Of a stretch of 64,000 nt of DNA, positions 10,125 through 18,621 are shown one piece after another (the stretch's first letter is position 1; each line of letters starts with the position of its first letter). The stretch is from UBA7332 sp051652645. GTDB lineage: Bacteria; Bacteroidota; Bacteroidia; Bacteroidales; UBA7332. The stretch is from assembly GCA_051652645.1 (NCBI GenBank), contig JBOFUP010000003.1:13518-77517 (forward strand). Direction: 5' to 3'. The translations under genes and the position numbers were made by a program. A model generated the notes under the pieces. The model did not search any database. It was not told where the DNA came from and worked only from the letters and a program-made list of their open reading frames with translations.

Positions 10125-10155
10125 TTTGCCATTTTCACAACTATCATTACCTTTG
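10125..10155 (+). promoter_or_regulatory. Promoter of tRNA-Ser
   Basis: TTTG (10125-10128), 19-bp spacer, TACCTTTG (10148-10155): the best match to the Bacteroidetes consensus in the window. It lies 46 bp upstream of the tRNA, facing it. Confidence 0.75.
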
Positions 10156-10201
10156 TAGTGCAATTGTTGCTGATGCAACTGTTTGTACAGCCATCTAAAA
10201 C

Positions 10202-10289
<88 letters not shown>

Positions 10290-10290
10290 A

Positions 10291-10328
10291 AAAGGTCTTG
10301 AGAATATTAATTCTTGAGACCTTTTTTG
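10291..10328 (+). terminator. Terminator of tRNA-Ser
   Basis: 14-bp stem (10291-10304 with 10311-10324, two G-U pairs), 6-nt loop and a T run. Confidence 0.8.
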
Positions 10329-10446
10329 TTATCTTTACTCTTTAGGTTTTTGCGGGGAGTAAGACTAAAACATGATGATATGATCATTTAACTTTGGTGC
10401 AATTCGTCATTACAATATAGCTATATTTATTTAATATATAAATGAT

Positions 10447-10502
10447 TAAACGAAGTAAACGGCCTGTAGTATATCCATACTACAGGCCGTTTACTTCGTT
10501 TA
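10447..10502. terminator. Strong bidirectional hairpin/terminator
   Basis: 25-bp perfect inverted repeat (10447-10471 and 10478-10502) with a 6-nt loop. It lies downstream of the minus-strand lipoprotein gene and after the tRNA, and probably ends the lipoprotein transcript. T-runs are weak, so a role in mRNA 3'-end stability is also possible. Confidence 0.65.
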
Positions 10503-10575
10503 CTTTTGCTACTATCTACCCCATAAACAGGATGATTTACCTAGTATACATCATAAGTATTATTATTGTTGCCTA

Positions 10576-11007
10576 TTAATTCTCTTGAGATAAGTATACA
10601 GTTTCGAAGCAGTTTGCATACTGCAGATTGAGTGTGTACCACCGTTTCTCCCCAGATGAGTTTGGCTCTATAATAACAGTCAAACCTCTCTCTTTGCTTC
10701 TTTTTATCGAGAACCACTCAGATTTGATCTCTATAATATTACTAACGTCATTGTCAGGCTGCTCCCTGATTACTTCAATCTTGGAGGTCTCATCTTGAGG
10801 ATAGTAATCGTGACTGATATCAAACCACCAAAAATCTACCTTAGTGACAATCTCTAGTGTCCCTCCGCCTGCACTAAAACTATATTTGCTAGGAGAAGGG
10901 TCAATAGGGCTTTCGCATGTTCCTTCATTTGTGTTACTATTGCAAGAGTGAAAGAACATTGTTGTTGCTATAATAGCTGTTGTTTTGATGCTGTTGATAA
11001 AGTTCAT
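10576..11007 (-). CDS. Putative lipoprotein with BACON-like domain
   Basis: 143 residues. An N-terminal hydrophobic stretch ends in a lipobox-like FFHSC (Cys about 22), so the protein is probably lipid-anchored at the cell envelope. The rest resembles one BACON/Ig-like beta-sandwich: FSAGGGTLEI opens it, and the C-terminal half carries alternating strands with a Ser-Gly-Glu-Lys-Arg-Trp turn and ends in VYLSQEN, the usual last strand of these domains. BACON domains are thought to bind carbohydrate or mucin, but no function is shown for this one. It is transcribed alone, ending at a 25-bp hairpin. No partner enzyme is adjacent. Family assignment rests on pattern only. Confidence 0.6.
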   Translation of the reverse strand: MNFINSIKTTAIIATTMFFHSCNSNTNEGTCESPIDPSPSKYSFSAGGGTLEIVTKVDFWWFDISHDYYPQDETSKIEVIREQPDNDVSNIIEIKSEWFSIKRSKERGLTVIIEPNSSGEKRWYTLNLQYANCFETVYLSQEN

Positions 11008-11256
11008 TGATCTGTTATTTTTCTGATTTGTATATTATAACATACTTTGAGAAGGTATAGTTTAATCTTATTACACAAAGAGGTTGTTCATATTTTTATC
11101 TATGAATTAACTATCTATCTTGTTAAGATTCAGAACTACTAATCTTTTTTTCTCTATACACTAGCTATAATCTTTTTGCGTAAGTAATCTATTATATTAT
11201 TAGAACTAGATGATTTGTTTATTGTAACTATTCGCTTCTAGCACCCTATCTTTACT

Positions 11257-11336
11257 AATACGTACGTATTTGGGGATATATACGTACGTATTATGCTTAA
11301 AATATGTACGTACTTTTGTTGAAATACGTACGTATT
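11257..11336. repeat. Array of four TACGTACGTA palindromes
   Basis: Cores at 11259-11268, 11281-11290, 11305-11314 (TGTACGTACT, diverged at both ends) and 11325-11334. Start-to-start distances are 22, 24 and 20 bp, about two helix turns, so the sites face the same side of DNA. Three copies have A/T-rich flanks (A-A before, T-T after). The arrangement fits cooperative protein binding. No gene starts close by on either strand: the nearest is the lipoprotein, whose start is 250 bp away. Confidence 0.75.
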
Positions 11337-11590
11337 TCTGGAGATGCTTCCTGAGATATATGGAGAGGGTCTCTTTGGTTAGTGAATTTACCCATTAATA
11401 GGCCAATGTATAAAGCCATGGATTAGATAAATTATTAGGAGATCAACAGTGGTTTTGAGGCAGTATAGTCTTTGTGTCCTTTTAAAACAATAATAGTCGG
11501 TTTGTGAGGTGTGGAGTCTCTATTGATCAATTCTCAATAAGGAAATGATGAGGTGAAATATTTTTTGGGAGAATGTAAAAAGTAGGGTAG

Positions 11591-11636
11591 TGAAAAACCC
11601 CTATCAGGATCGAGAGTCTCATACCTGATAGGGGTC
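11591..11636 (-). terminator. Terminator of the thiamine operon
   Basis: 12-bp stem (11597-11608 with 11624-11635). Read on the minus strand it is followed by a run of five T. It lies about 36 bp beyond the thiF stop codon. Confidence 0.85.
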
Positions 11637-11671
11637 TTATTGTGTACTATACCTTTTACAATATTAATATG

Positions 11672-12364
11672 CTAAATGGAGAATATTTTGAACTCCATGC
11701 TCTTTAGATTGATTAGTAGCATACGGTTGATGAGAGGTTCGCCTACGCCACTAAGTATTTTTATTGCTTCTGTGGCTTGCAGGCTACCCACTACTCCTGG
11801 AACAGAGCCTATTACTCCAATTGAATCAGCACTACTCTCCAAGTACTCTTCTTTAGGGAACAATCTATTGTATGAACCAGCACCTTTGTGATTGAACACG
11901 GATATTTGTCCTTGAAATTCAGCAATGCTTCCATAGACGTATGGTATCTGTAGCTCAGAGGTTATCTGGTCTATAATGTATCGAGTATTGAAGTTGTCGC
12001 AACCATCAATCACTATATCATATCGAGTAATAATCTCTCTGGCATTATTATTATCCAACCTCAAGGGGTATGCCTCAATAGTGATATGGCTGTTTAGCTT
12101 CTCGAGGGTATGTTTGGCTCTTTCGACTTTTGAGAGATTGATCTCCGACTCTCTATATAGTATTTGCCTCTGAAGATTAGAAATAGATACTGTATCATCG
12201 TCAATTATACCTATTCGACCTATCCCGGCAGCAGCTAGGTATAGGGCAATAGGGGATCCAAGCCCACCGATACCGACTATAAGAGCAGAGCTATTTTTAA
12301 GTCTATCTTGACCTTCGGTCCCGAAACCCTCTATAATGTGGTGTCTGTTGTATCTTTGCTGCAT
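11672..12364 (-). CDS. thiF: ThiF/MoeB/HesA-type adenylyltransferase
   Basis: 230 residues. ThiF activates the C-terminal Gly-Gly of the sulfur carrier ThiS by adenylation, before sulfur transfer for the thiazole ring. The nucleotide-binding loop GIGGLGSP is at 31-38, the acidic segment IIDDDTV follows, and DGCDNFNTRY is the usual mid-domain motif. The whole protein has one cysteine only (in DGCDNF). The two CxxC zinc pairs and the acceptor cysteine of E. coli ThiF are absent: where E. coli-type proteins read CxRCLFP this one reads GSYNRLFP. It is the last gene of the operon, 6 bp after thiH. Adenylation probably persists; the sulfur hand-over must differ from E. coli. Confidence 0.85.
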   Translation of the reverse strand: MQQRYNRHHIIEGFGTEGQDRLKNSSALIVGIGGLGSPIALYLAAAGIGRIGIIDDDTVSISNLQRQILYRESEINLSKVERAKHTLEKLNSHITIEAYPLRLDNNNAREIITRYDIVIDGCDNFNTRYIIDQITSELQIPYVYGSIAEFQGQISVFNHKGAGSYNRLFPKEEYLESSADSIGVIGSVPGVVGSLQATEAIKILSGVGEPLINRMLLINLKSMEFKIFSI

Positions 12365-12370
12365 GGGTGT

Positions 12371-13495
12371 TTATTGTTGAAATATGTGATCCCAATCTTT
12401 CCATATTACCTCATACCCTCGTTGACGTATGGAGTTTACTATCTCTTGAGGCTCTCTGTTATCAGCCATCTCAAACTGCTCTGAAGCGTTGGTATAAGAG
12501 GCGTAACCCCCAGGTTCAGTCTTCGAGCCAGCACTCATGGATGTAATGCCGAGTTGTGTCATATTGTTTCGGAAATCAGGTAGCTCTCGTGTGGAAAGAG
12601 CAAGCTCAACGTCGTTGTCAAAGAGTCTGAATGCGAATATTAGTTGTGCGAGTTCGCTATCTTTAATCACTACATTTGGTTTGAACCCATCGCCAACGTG
12701 GGGTCGCATCCTTGGGAATGAAATTGAGTATTTAGTTTTCCAATATCTCTTCTGAAGATATCGCAGGTGCATAGCCATCATCGTAGCATCAGTTTGCCAT
12801 TCCTCGAGCCCTATTAGTACTCCAAGTCCCATACGATGTATTGAAGCTTTTCCAAGTCTGTCGTATGTATCGAGTCTGTAGTTGTAGTCTCTCTTCTTTC
12901 CTTTTGGGTGGTATATAGTGTAGTTCTGCTTATTGTAGGTCTCTTGGTATATGTATACACTGTTAACACCAGCAGCAATTAGTCGTTCGTACTCATGCTG
13001 CTCCATTGGTTGTACCTCAAGAGAAATAGAAGCGAAGTGAGGTTTGACTATCTTTACTGCTTGTTCGAGATATTCTATACCAGCCTGACGAGGAGATTCC
13101 CCTGTTACAAGAAGTATGTGTTCGAAATTGCCGAGCTTTTTGATAGCCTCCACCTCCTTAAGTATTTCCTCAGGTGATAGTATAATACGGTTTATCTTGT
13201 TCTGGTGGTTGAACCCGCAGTATACACAGTGGTTAGTGCATGCGTTTGTTAGATAAAGTGGGATGTAGAACTGAATAGTTTTACCAAATCGTCTCTGAGT
13301 TATCTCTTTACTTCGTCTGGCCATAGTTTCAATGTATGGTTTTGCGGCAGGAGAGATAAGAGCTTTGAAGTCTTCAATATCTAGTCTTTGTTTTTTTAGA
13401 GCAGTCTGAACATCAAGTTCAGACTTGCTCTTTATGCTCTGAGAAATTGAGCCCCACTCTATATTTTCTACTATTTGGGTATAATCTTTAAGCAT
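12371..13495 (-). CDS. thiH: 2-iminoacetate synthase ThiH (radical SAM tyrosine lyase)
   Basis: 374 residues. Splits tyrosine with S-adenosylmethionine into dehydroglycine (2-iminoacetate) and p-cresol, giving ThiG its glycine-derived unit. The radical SAM cluster motif CxxxCxxC is intact (Cys 86, 90, 93), followed by the BATS-type C-terminal half. Use of ThiH in place of the oxygen-dependent glycine oxidase ThiO fits an anaerobe. It lies 9 bp after thiC and 6 bp before thiF, so the genes are co-transcribed. Length and motifs are normal. Confidence 0.96.
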   Translation of the reverse strand: MLKDYTQIVENIEWGSISQSIKSKSELDVQTALKKQRLDIEDFKALISPAAKPYIETMARRSKEITQRRFGKTIQFYIPLYLTNACTNHCVYCGFNHQNKINRIILSPEEILKEVEAIKKLGNFEHILLVTGESPRQAGIEYLEQAVKIVKPHFASISLEVQPMEQHEYERLIAAGVNSVYIYQETYNKQNYTIYHPKGKKRDYNYRLDTYDRLGKASIHRMGLGVLIGLEEWQTDATMMAMHLRYLQKRYWKTKYSISFPRMRPHVGDGFKPNVVIKDSELAQLIFAFRLFDNDVELALSTRELPDFRNNMTQLGITSMSAGSKTEPGGYASYTNASEQFEMADNREPQEIVNSIRQRGYEVIWKDWDHIFQQ

Positions 13496-13504
13496 CTTAT
13501 GAGT

Positions 13505-15193
13505 TTACTGTTCAATGCACTCTTTTGATAGTTTCATAGCACAGAAGTTTGGACCGCACATTGTGCAATAGTCTTCGTCGCTGTGTGAACCCTCTTTGTA
13601 GTATTCAAGAGCTCTCTCGGGGTCAAGAGAGAGGTTGAATTGGTCTTTCCATCTGAAGTCAAAACGAGCTTTGCTTAGAGCATAGTCTCTGATGTGTGCT
13701 CCTGGGTGTCCCTTGGCTAGGTCCGCTGCGTGAGCCGCAATCTTGTATGTAATCACGCCATTGCGAACGTCTTCCTTGTTAGGTAGTCCTAGGTGTTCTT
13801 TTGGTGTTACATAGCAAAGCATAGCTGTTCCTAACCATCCTATCTGAGCGGCACCTATGGCAGAGGTGATATGGTCGTAGCCCGGAGCTATGTCAGTGGT
13901 TAGTGGTCCAAGAGTGTAGAACGGAGCTTCGTGGCATGACTTTAGCTGACGATCCATATTGTCTTTGATCTTATTTAGAGGGACGTGTCCAGGGCCTTCG
14001 ATGATCACTTGTACGTCTTTTTCCCAGGCTTTGAGAGTAAGTTGGCCTAAAGTATCAAGTTCGGCAAATTGAGCATCATCGTTTGCGTCGTGAATGGACC
14101 CAGGGCGTAGTCCATCACCTAAAGACACAGCCACGTCGTATTGGGCAAGTATGTCACATATTTCATCGAAGTGTTCGTATAGGAAGCTTTCTTTTTGGTG
14201 AGTCTTGCACCATTTAGTCATTATCGATCCTCCTCTGGAAACTATTCCTGTCAGACGGGTGTTTGCTAGGTTTACGTTTTCGAGTTTTATTCCTGCATGT
14301 ATAGTAAAGTAGTCAACACCTTGTTCGGCTTGCTCGATAAGAGTGTCGCGGAATATCTCCCAATTAAGATCTTCTACTTTTCCATCAACTTTCTCGAGAG
14401 CTTGGTATATAGGAACAGTGCCCACTGGTACGGGGCAGTTTCTGATAATCCATTCACGAGTTTCGTGTATGTTGTTACCCGTAGATAGATCCATGAGAGT
14501 GTCTCCTCCCCAACGGCAACTCCAAACAGCCTTTTCTATCTCTTCTTCTATTCCAGAAGACATAGCAGAGTTACCTATGTTTGTGTTTATCTTTACTAGG
14601 AAGTGTCGACCAATGATCATAGGTTCAGCCTCTGGGTGGTTTATGTTTGCAGGAATGATTGCTCTACCATGTGCAACTTCTTGACGAACAAACTCGGCTG
14701 TTATGTGGCTCTGTATTCCCAATGCTCTGTTGTTCATATTCTCGCGTATGGCAACATATTCCATCTCAGGAGTTATTATACCTTGTCGAGCAAGAGCCAT
14801 TTGAGTAATCTTTTCGCCCTTTTTTGCTCTGTATGGTAGGTGTCTGTTTTTGAAACGTATGGAGTCGAGGCTCTTATCTTTTTCTCTCATCTGTCCATAG
14901 TGAGATGTTAGTTCATCTAGTTTGACAAGTGATTTCGACTCTTTTATCCAGCTTTCGCGAAGTCGTGGTAGTCCCTCTTCAAGATTTATCGTCGCATTAG
15001 GATCAGTATAAGGACCACTTGTGTCATAAATGACTACTGGATCATTCTTGATGTGTGTTCTTTTACCATCTATAGTCTTAACAGAGTCAGTTAGATTGAC
15101 TTGTCGCATAGCTACTCTTATAGGGAATATTTCACCGTCGATGAATATCTTCTGAGAGTTAGGGTATGGAGTTCTTGTTATCTTTTTATCCAT
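13505..15193 (-). CDS. thiC: Phosphomethylpyrimidine synthase ThiC
   Basis: 562 residues. Radical SAM rearrangement of aminoimidazole ribonucleotide to hydroxymethylpyrimidine phosphate, the pyrimidine half of thiamine. The 4Fe-4S motif CxxCxxxxC sits at the extreme C-terminus (Cys 543, 546, 551), which is the ThiC peculiarity. The N-terminal domain, barrel core (NIGNSAMSSGIEEE, GDGLRPGSIHDANDDAQ) and metal-binding region (EGPGHVP) are all present. It is the central gene of the operon, 20 bp after thiG. It is cytosolic and oxygen-sensitive. Confidence 0.98.
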   Translation of the reverse strand: MDKKITRTPYPNSQKIFIDGEIFPIRVAMRQVNLTDSVKTIDGKRTHIKNDPVVIYDTSGPYTDPNATINLEEGLPRLRESWIKESKSLVKLDELTSHYGQMREKDKSLDSIRFKNRHLPYRAKKGEKITQMALARQGIITPEMEYVAIRENMNNRALGIQSHITAEFVRQEVAHGRAIIPANINHPEAEPMIIGRHFLVKINTNIGNSAMSSGIEEEIEKAVWSCRWGGDTLMDLSTGNNIHETREWIIRNCPVPVGTVPIYQALEKVDGKVEDLNWEIFRDTLIEQAEQGVDYFTIHAGIKLENVNLANTRLTGIVSRGGSIMTKWCKTHQKESFLYEHFDEICDILAQYDVAVSLGDGLRPGSIHDANDDAQFAELDTLGQLTLKAWEKDVQVIIEGPGHVPLNKIKDNMDRQLKSCHEAPFYTLGPLTTDIAPGYDHITSAIGAAQIGWLGTAMLCYVTPKEHLGLPNKEDVRNGVITYKIAAHAADLAKGHPGAHIRDYALSKARFDFRWKDQFNLSLDPERALEYYKEGSHSDEDYCTMCGPNFCAMKLSKECIEQ

Positions 15194-15213
15194 TTTGATA
15201 TAAGTCTTTGTTG

Positions 15214-15984
15214 TTAGTCATTTAGGAATGAAGTAAGGGGGCTGCTGGCTTCGGCTCTGTCAAGTTGAGACCCTAATCCAGCAAGATGTGCTTGTCTACC
15301 AGCTTGGACGGCTTTGCGGAATGCTTTAGCCATTTGTACTGGGTTGTTAGCAACTGCAATGGCAGTATTTACGAGTACTGCGTCTGCACCTAGTTCCATG
15401 GCGTATGCTGCGTGTGAAGGTGCACCTATACCAGCATCTACAATCACAGGGATGTTGCTCTGTTCTATGATTATCTGAATGAAATCCTTTGTAAGGAGTC
15501 CTTTGTTTGTGCCTATTGGTGCTCCGAGTGGCATCACGGCAGATGACCCCGCATCTTCTAGTCTTTTGCAAAGCACAGGATCTGCTTGTATGTATGGAAG
15601 GATAATGAATCCTAGTTTAGCGAGTTCTTCGGTTGCTTTGAGTGTTTCGATAGGATCAGGAAGGAGATACTTAGGGTCTGGGTGTATCTCTAGTTTTAGT
15701 AGATTTGTCTCGAATGCCTCTCTAGCTAGTTTTGCAGCAAATATTGCTTCTTTAGCATTTCGAACACCTGAGGTGTTTGGGAGTAGATGTATTTTGGGAT
15801 TTTTGATGTGGTTAAGCATCTCATCCTCATGGTTGTTCATCTCGATTCGCTTCATCGCCATTGTAACCATCTCGGTTTGAGAGGCCTCTATAGCGTTGCT
15901 CATCTCTTTGTTTGAGCTGAATTTACCTGTTCCCAGGAATAGACGAGAGGAGAATTCTATGTCTCCAATAATTAGTTTGTCCAT
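15214..15984 (-). CDS. thiG: Thiazole synthase ThiG
   Basis: 256 residues, a TIM barrel. Condenses deoxyxylulose phosphate, dehydroglycine and the sulfur carried by ThiS thiocarboxylate into the thiazole phosphate. The likely Schiff-base lysine is K97 in NLLKLEIHPD; LLPNTSG and VDAGIGAPSHA are the family's loops. It starts 2 bp after the stop of the thiE fusion gene, so translation is probably coupled. ThiH and ThiS, its partners, are in the same operon. Confidence 0.97.
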   Translation of the reverse strand: MDKLIIGDIEFSSRLFLGTGKFSSNKEMSNAIEASQTEMVTMAMKRIEMNNHEDEMLNHIKNPKIHLLPNTSGVRNAKEAIFAAKLAREAFETNLLKLEIHPDPKYLLPDPIETLKATEELAKLGFIILPYIQADPVLCKRLEDAGSSAVMPLGAPIGTNKGLLTKDFIQIIIEQSNIPVIVDAGIGAPSHAAYAMELGADAVLVNTAIAVANNPVQMAKAFRKAVQAGRQAHLAGLGSQLDRAEASSPLTSFLND

Positions 15985-15986
15985 CT

Positions 15987-17255
15987 CTATTGTAGCTTTT
16001 GATTTATCGTTTTGATAATGTTTATTTTTTCGTTTATCTCGCTCTCTAAATCTGACTTGAGGGTTAGAGAGGATGAGATAGCTATACCATGTACACCAGA
16101 GTCAATCAAGTGTGGTATATCCTCTTGTGTTATACCACCGATAGCTATTATTGGTGTATCTATGTTATGTTTGTAGCATTTATTGATTATCTCTCTGTAT
16201 CCATCTAGCCCTAGTATTGGGCTAAGATTGTCTTTTGTTGTTGTGAATCGGAATGGACCTAGTCCAATATAGTCAACTCCATCGGTAACTAGCTTTACAA
16301 TATCTTCGAAGCTGTTAGCCGTGCCACCAATAATGAAGTTATTCCCTAGTAACTCACGGGCTTGCTTTATGGGCATATCGTTTTTTCCAAGGTGTACTCC
16401 ATCAGCAGATGTTTTTAGTGCTATGTGAGGGTCGTCGTTGATTATCAATGTAGAGTTGTTTGCTTTGCAAACTCTTCTTAACTCTTTAGCAGTATTTATT
16501 TTTGTCTCAACAGAGGCGTATTTGTTTCTAAGTTGAACCAGAGGTACTCCCATTGAAGGGTATTGTGAGCAAGAACCGAGAAGTTCATTCGGCTTCATTT
16601 TGTCTGGTTTAGTGATGTAGTGCAGCTTAGGTATGCTTTTTTGTTTTAGTTTGTTGCATATCTGTTGCATTTGAAGGTATCTAGCAACGAGTTTCTCGTT
16701 GTTGAAATCTTTGCACCATTCGCACCATAGGCTTCCCAGTATAGCAACTCCTCCGAATCCTAGATTGTGTAACTCTTCGATATTCTCATCTGTGATACCA
16801 CCGAGAGCTATTGTGCTTTTATTGATTAAACCACTTTGTTGAGCTTCTAAAAGTTCTTCTCTTGTTATTGACGGCGAGTGTCCCTCTTTGGATATAGATT
16901 CATATATTGGGCTTAGGAAGTGGTATTTGCAGTTGAGGTCTGCTTGCTCTAACTCTTGAATTGAGTGAAGAGAGTTACTATTTATATTTTGTCGGTCTAG
17001 TATCTCAATATTGCTATTTCTTTTGTTGAGGTGTACTCCTTTAATATCATATATATCAGCAATCTTGTAGTGGTCATGGATTACAATTCTAGAGTGATAT
17101 TCAGGGTTAATTGTTTGTATGAAATGGCTTGTCATTTGGAAGCTCCAATCAGGCTTGCGAAGGTGTATGGTGCTTGCACCAGCTTTCATAAGTAGGGTTA
17201 GAGCTTCTTGTTCTTGGGGATAAGTTCCGGGGGGAGTGATGATTATGAGTTTCAT
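15987..17255 (-). CDS. thiE: TenI-like/thiamine-phosphate synthase fusion, two ThiE-type barrels
   Basis: 422 residues, twice the usual 200-215. Residues 1 to about 195 form a divergent TenI/ThiE barrel (HLRKP, KGVHLN, FLSPIYESISKEGHSP, IALGGI). After a lysine-rich linker, residues about 208-422 form a canonical ThiE barrel with QLRNKY, LIINDD, ADGVHLGKND, YIGLGPFRFTTTK and IAIGGI. The second half should couple HMP-pyrophosphate and thiazole phosphate to thiamine phosphate. The first lacks the clean substrate motifs and may be a TenI-type thiazole tautomerase. In other Bacteroidales I recall two separate genes. No frameshift or stop interrupts the join. It lies between thiS and thiG. Confidence 0.9.
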   Translation of the reverse strand: MKLIIITPPGTYPQEQEALTLLMKAGASTIHLRKPDWSFQMTSHFIQTINPEYHSRIVIHDHYKIADIYDIKGVHLNKRNSNIEILDRQNINSNSLHSIQELEQADLNCKYHFLSPIYESISKEGHSPSITREELLEAQQSGLINKSTIALGGITDENIEELHNLGFGGVAILGSLWCEWCKDFNNEKLVARYLQMQQICNKLKQKSIPKLHYITKPDKMKPNELLGSCSQYPSMGVPLVQLRNKYASVETKINTAKELRRVCKANNSTLIINDDPHIALKTSADGVHLGKNDMPIKQARELLGNNFIIGGTANSFEDIVKLVTDGVDYIGLGPFRFTTTKDNLSPILGLDGYREIINKCYKHNIDTPIIAIGGITQEDIPHLIDSGVHGIAISSSLTLKSDLESEINEKINIIKTINQKLQ

Positions 17256-17273
17256 GTAAGTCTATTATATTAT

Positions 17274-17474
17274 TTATCCGCCACAAGTAGCTCGTATGAT
17301 TGTAACTTTCTCGTTGGGTGATAGTGTGTAATTATCCCATATTGATCTAGCAATGATCTCTTCCTTTGATGCAATCGCTATTCCTTTAGTGGATATATTC
17401 AGCTCCTCTAGTGCTTGAGTAAGTGTTGAGTTATCTGTTATCTCTCTCTCTAGATCGTTTATGTAAATTCTCAT
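17274..17474 (-). CDS. thiS: Sulfur carrier protein ThiS
   Basis: 66 residues with a ubiquitin-like fold. The C-terminal Cys-Gly-Gly is complete. The diglycine is adenylated by ThiF and then carries sulfur as a thiocarboxylate to ThiG. Its ATG overlaps the thiD stop codon in ATGA (17471-17474), so the two are translationally coupled. It is cytosolic and of normal family length. Confidence 0.95.
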   Translation of the reverse strand: MRIYINDLEREITDNSTLTQALEELNISTKGIAIASKEEIIARSIWDNYTLSPNEKVTIIRATCGG

Positions 17475-18301
17475 ATTGTAATTTTGTTTAGAGCAATAGG
17501 TTCGAAAAGATGGTTGACTGATCCATGACCATGTCCTATATGTACATCTTTTCCATGTAGTATGGCTTGGCTTATGTATCTTTTGCTTTTTCTTACAGCA
17601 TCCTCTAGGCTGTCTCCCTTTGATAGATGTGCAGTAATGGCTGAAGATAGAGTGCAGCCTGTACCGTGTGTGTTTTTTGTGTAGATCTTTGATGAGGTGT
17701 GTGATATGGGCTCCTTTTGGTGCTGGAAAAGTATGTCGGTTAGATTATCACCTGAGAGGTGTCCGCCTTTTATCAATACAGCATTAGCACCAAGCTCAAG
17801 GAGTTTGTTACCTGCTTTGATCATATCTTCAATATTATTTATGATAATACCGGTCAAGTAAGTGGCCTCGCTTGTGTTTGGAGTAATAATCGTAGTGATA
17901 GGGAATAGCTCTTTAATTATGAGCTGAGTACATTCGGGTTTGATAAGAGGATCACCACTGGTGGCAATCATAACAGGATCAAGCACAATGTTTTGTGGTT
18001 GATGTTTTTGAATTAATTGTTTTACGGTATTGATTATATCGGGAGAGTGTAGCATCCCAATCTTTATGGCATTTATCTTAATGTCAGAGAGTACAGCTTC
18101 AGCTTGAGCTTCGACCATCTGAGGGTCTACAGCTGAAATTGAGACTACACCCATTGTGTTTTGTGCAGTAATAGCTGTAATAACAGAGGTTGCATATACG
18201 CCCAGAGCTGAGAATGTCTTTATATCGGCTTGTATGCCTGCGCCTCCGCAACTGTCAGAACCGGCTATTGTCATAGCGGTCGGATAGGTATGAGAATACA
18301 T
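17471..18301 (-). CDS. thiD: Hydroxymethylpyrimidine (phosphate) kinase ThiD
   Basis: 276 residues, ribokinase fold. Phosphorylates HMP and HMP-phosphate to the pyrophosphate used by ThiE. The N-terminal motif AMTIAGSDSCGGAGIQAD and the C-terminal anion-hole motif HGTGCTLSSAI with catalytic Cys are both present. It is the first gene of the thiamine operon, about 95 bp downstream of the TPP riboswitch, and overlaps thiS by 4 bp. There is no adjacent thiM or tenA, so salvage routes are not represented here. Confidence 0.96.
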   Translation of the reverse strand: MYSHTYPTAMTIAGSDSCGGAGIQADIKTFSALGVYATSVITAITAQNTMGVVSISAVDPQMVEAQAEAVLSDIKINAIKIGMLHSPDIINTVKQLIQKHQPQNIVLDPVMIATSGDPLIKPECTQLIIKELFPITTIITPNTSEATYLTGIIINNIEDMIKAGNKLLELGANAVLIKGGHLSGDNLTDILFQHQKEPISHTSSKIYTKNTHGTGCTLSSAITAHLSKGDSLEDAVRKSKRYISQAILHGKDVHIGHGHGSVNHLFEPIALNKITI

Positions 18302-18394
18302 TTTGTTCTGATTTGTGGAAGGGGTACTGCGTTAGGATTTGCAGGATAATCAAGACTAGGTCTGTCTAGATGAATATAATAAGTCATAGCTATG

Positions 18395-18477
18395 AACAAA
18401 TTCCTACGGCAGCACTACCTGCGTCAGGTTCATAGGGTATAATCTCAGCCTATCTAAGTAAGGCACCCCTTTTGTTT
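18395..18477 (-). promoter_or_regulatory. TPP riboswitch (THI element)
   Basis: Read on the minus strand, the P1 strand AACAAA is followed by GGGGTGCC, GGCTGAGA, TACCC, TGAACCTGA and CCGTAGGAA, then TTTGTT pairing back to P1. These are the conserved blocks of the thiamine-pyrophosphate aptamer in the right order. It sits 94 bp upstream of thiD and should shut the operon down when TPP is plentiful. I see no strong terminator between aptamer and thiD, so control at translation initiation is more likely. Confidence 0.95.
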
Positions 18478-18561
18478 ATTGAGACGAAAATAGGTAAAGA
18501 AATGATTAGTTGTTTTCTTTGTTGTCTTTTTTATCACTTTTTAGTAAAACTTTTCATAATA

Positions 18562-18604
18562 CCAAAGGGGGCTGATTACTTTTATAGTAATCAGCCCCCT
18601 TTGG
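18562..18604. terminator. Terminator after lgt
   Basis: Perfect 18-bp inverted repeat (18562-18579 and 18587-18604) with a 7-nt loop. It lies just beyond the lgt stop codon and upstream of the thiamine leader, so it keeps lgt transcription out of the thi operon. Confidence 0.85.
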
Positions 18605-18621
18605 CTCATTTATATTGTTTT

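Larger units (their letters stand above)
11008..11671. other. Gene-free stretch with palindrome array and thi terminator
   Basis: 664 bp without a supportable gene. It contains four TACGTACGTA-like palindromes (11257-11336) and, at its right end, the terminator of the thiamine operon. I see no RNA gene or transposon ends here. Confidence 0.7.

Noticed and set aside
14343..14684. 113-codon frame opposite thiC
   Set aside because: A shadow of the thiC reading frame with no conserved features; the same holds for the other long antisense frames in the thi, dcw and mfd genes.
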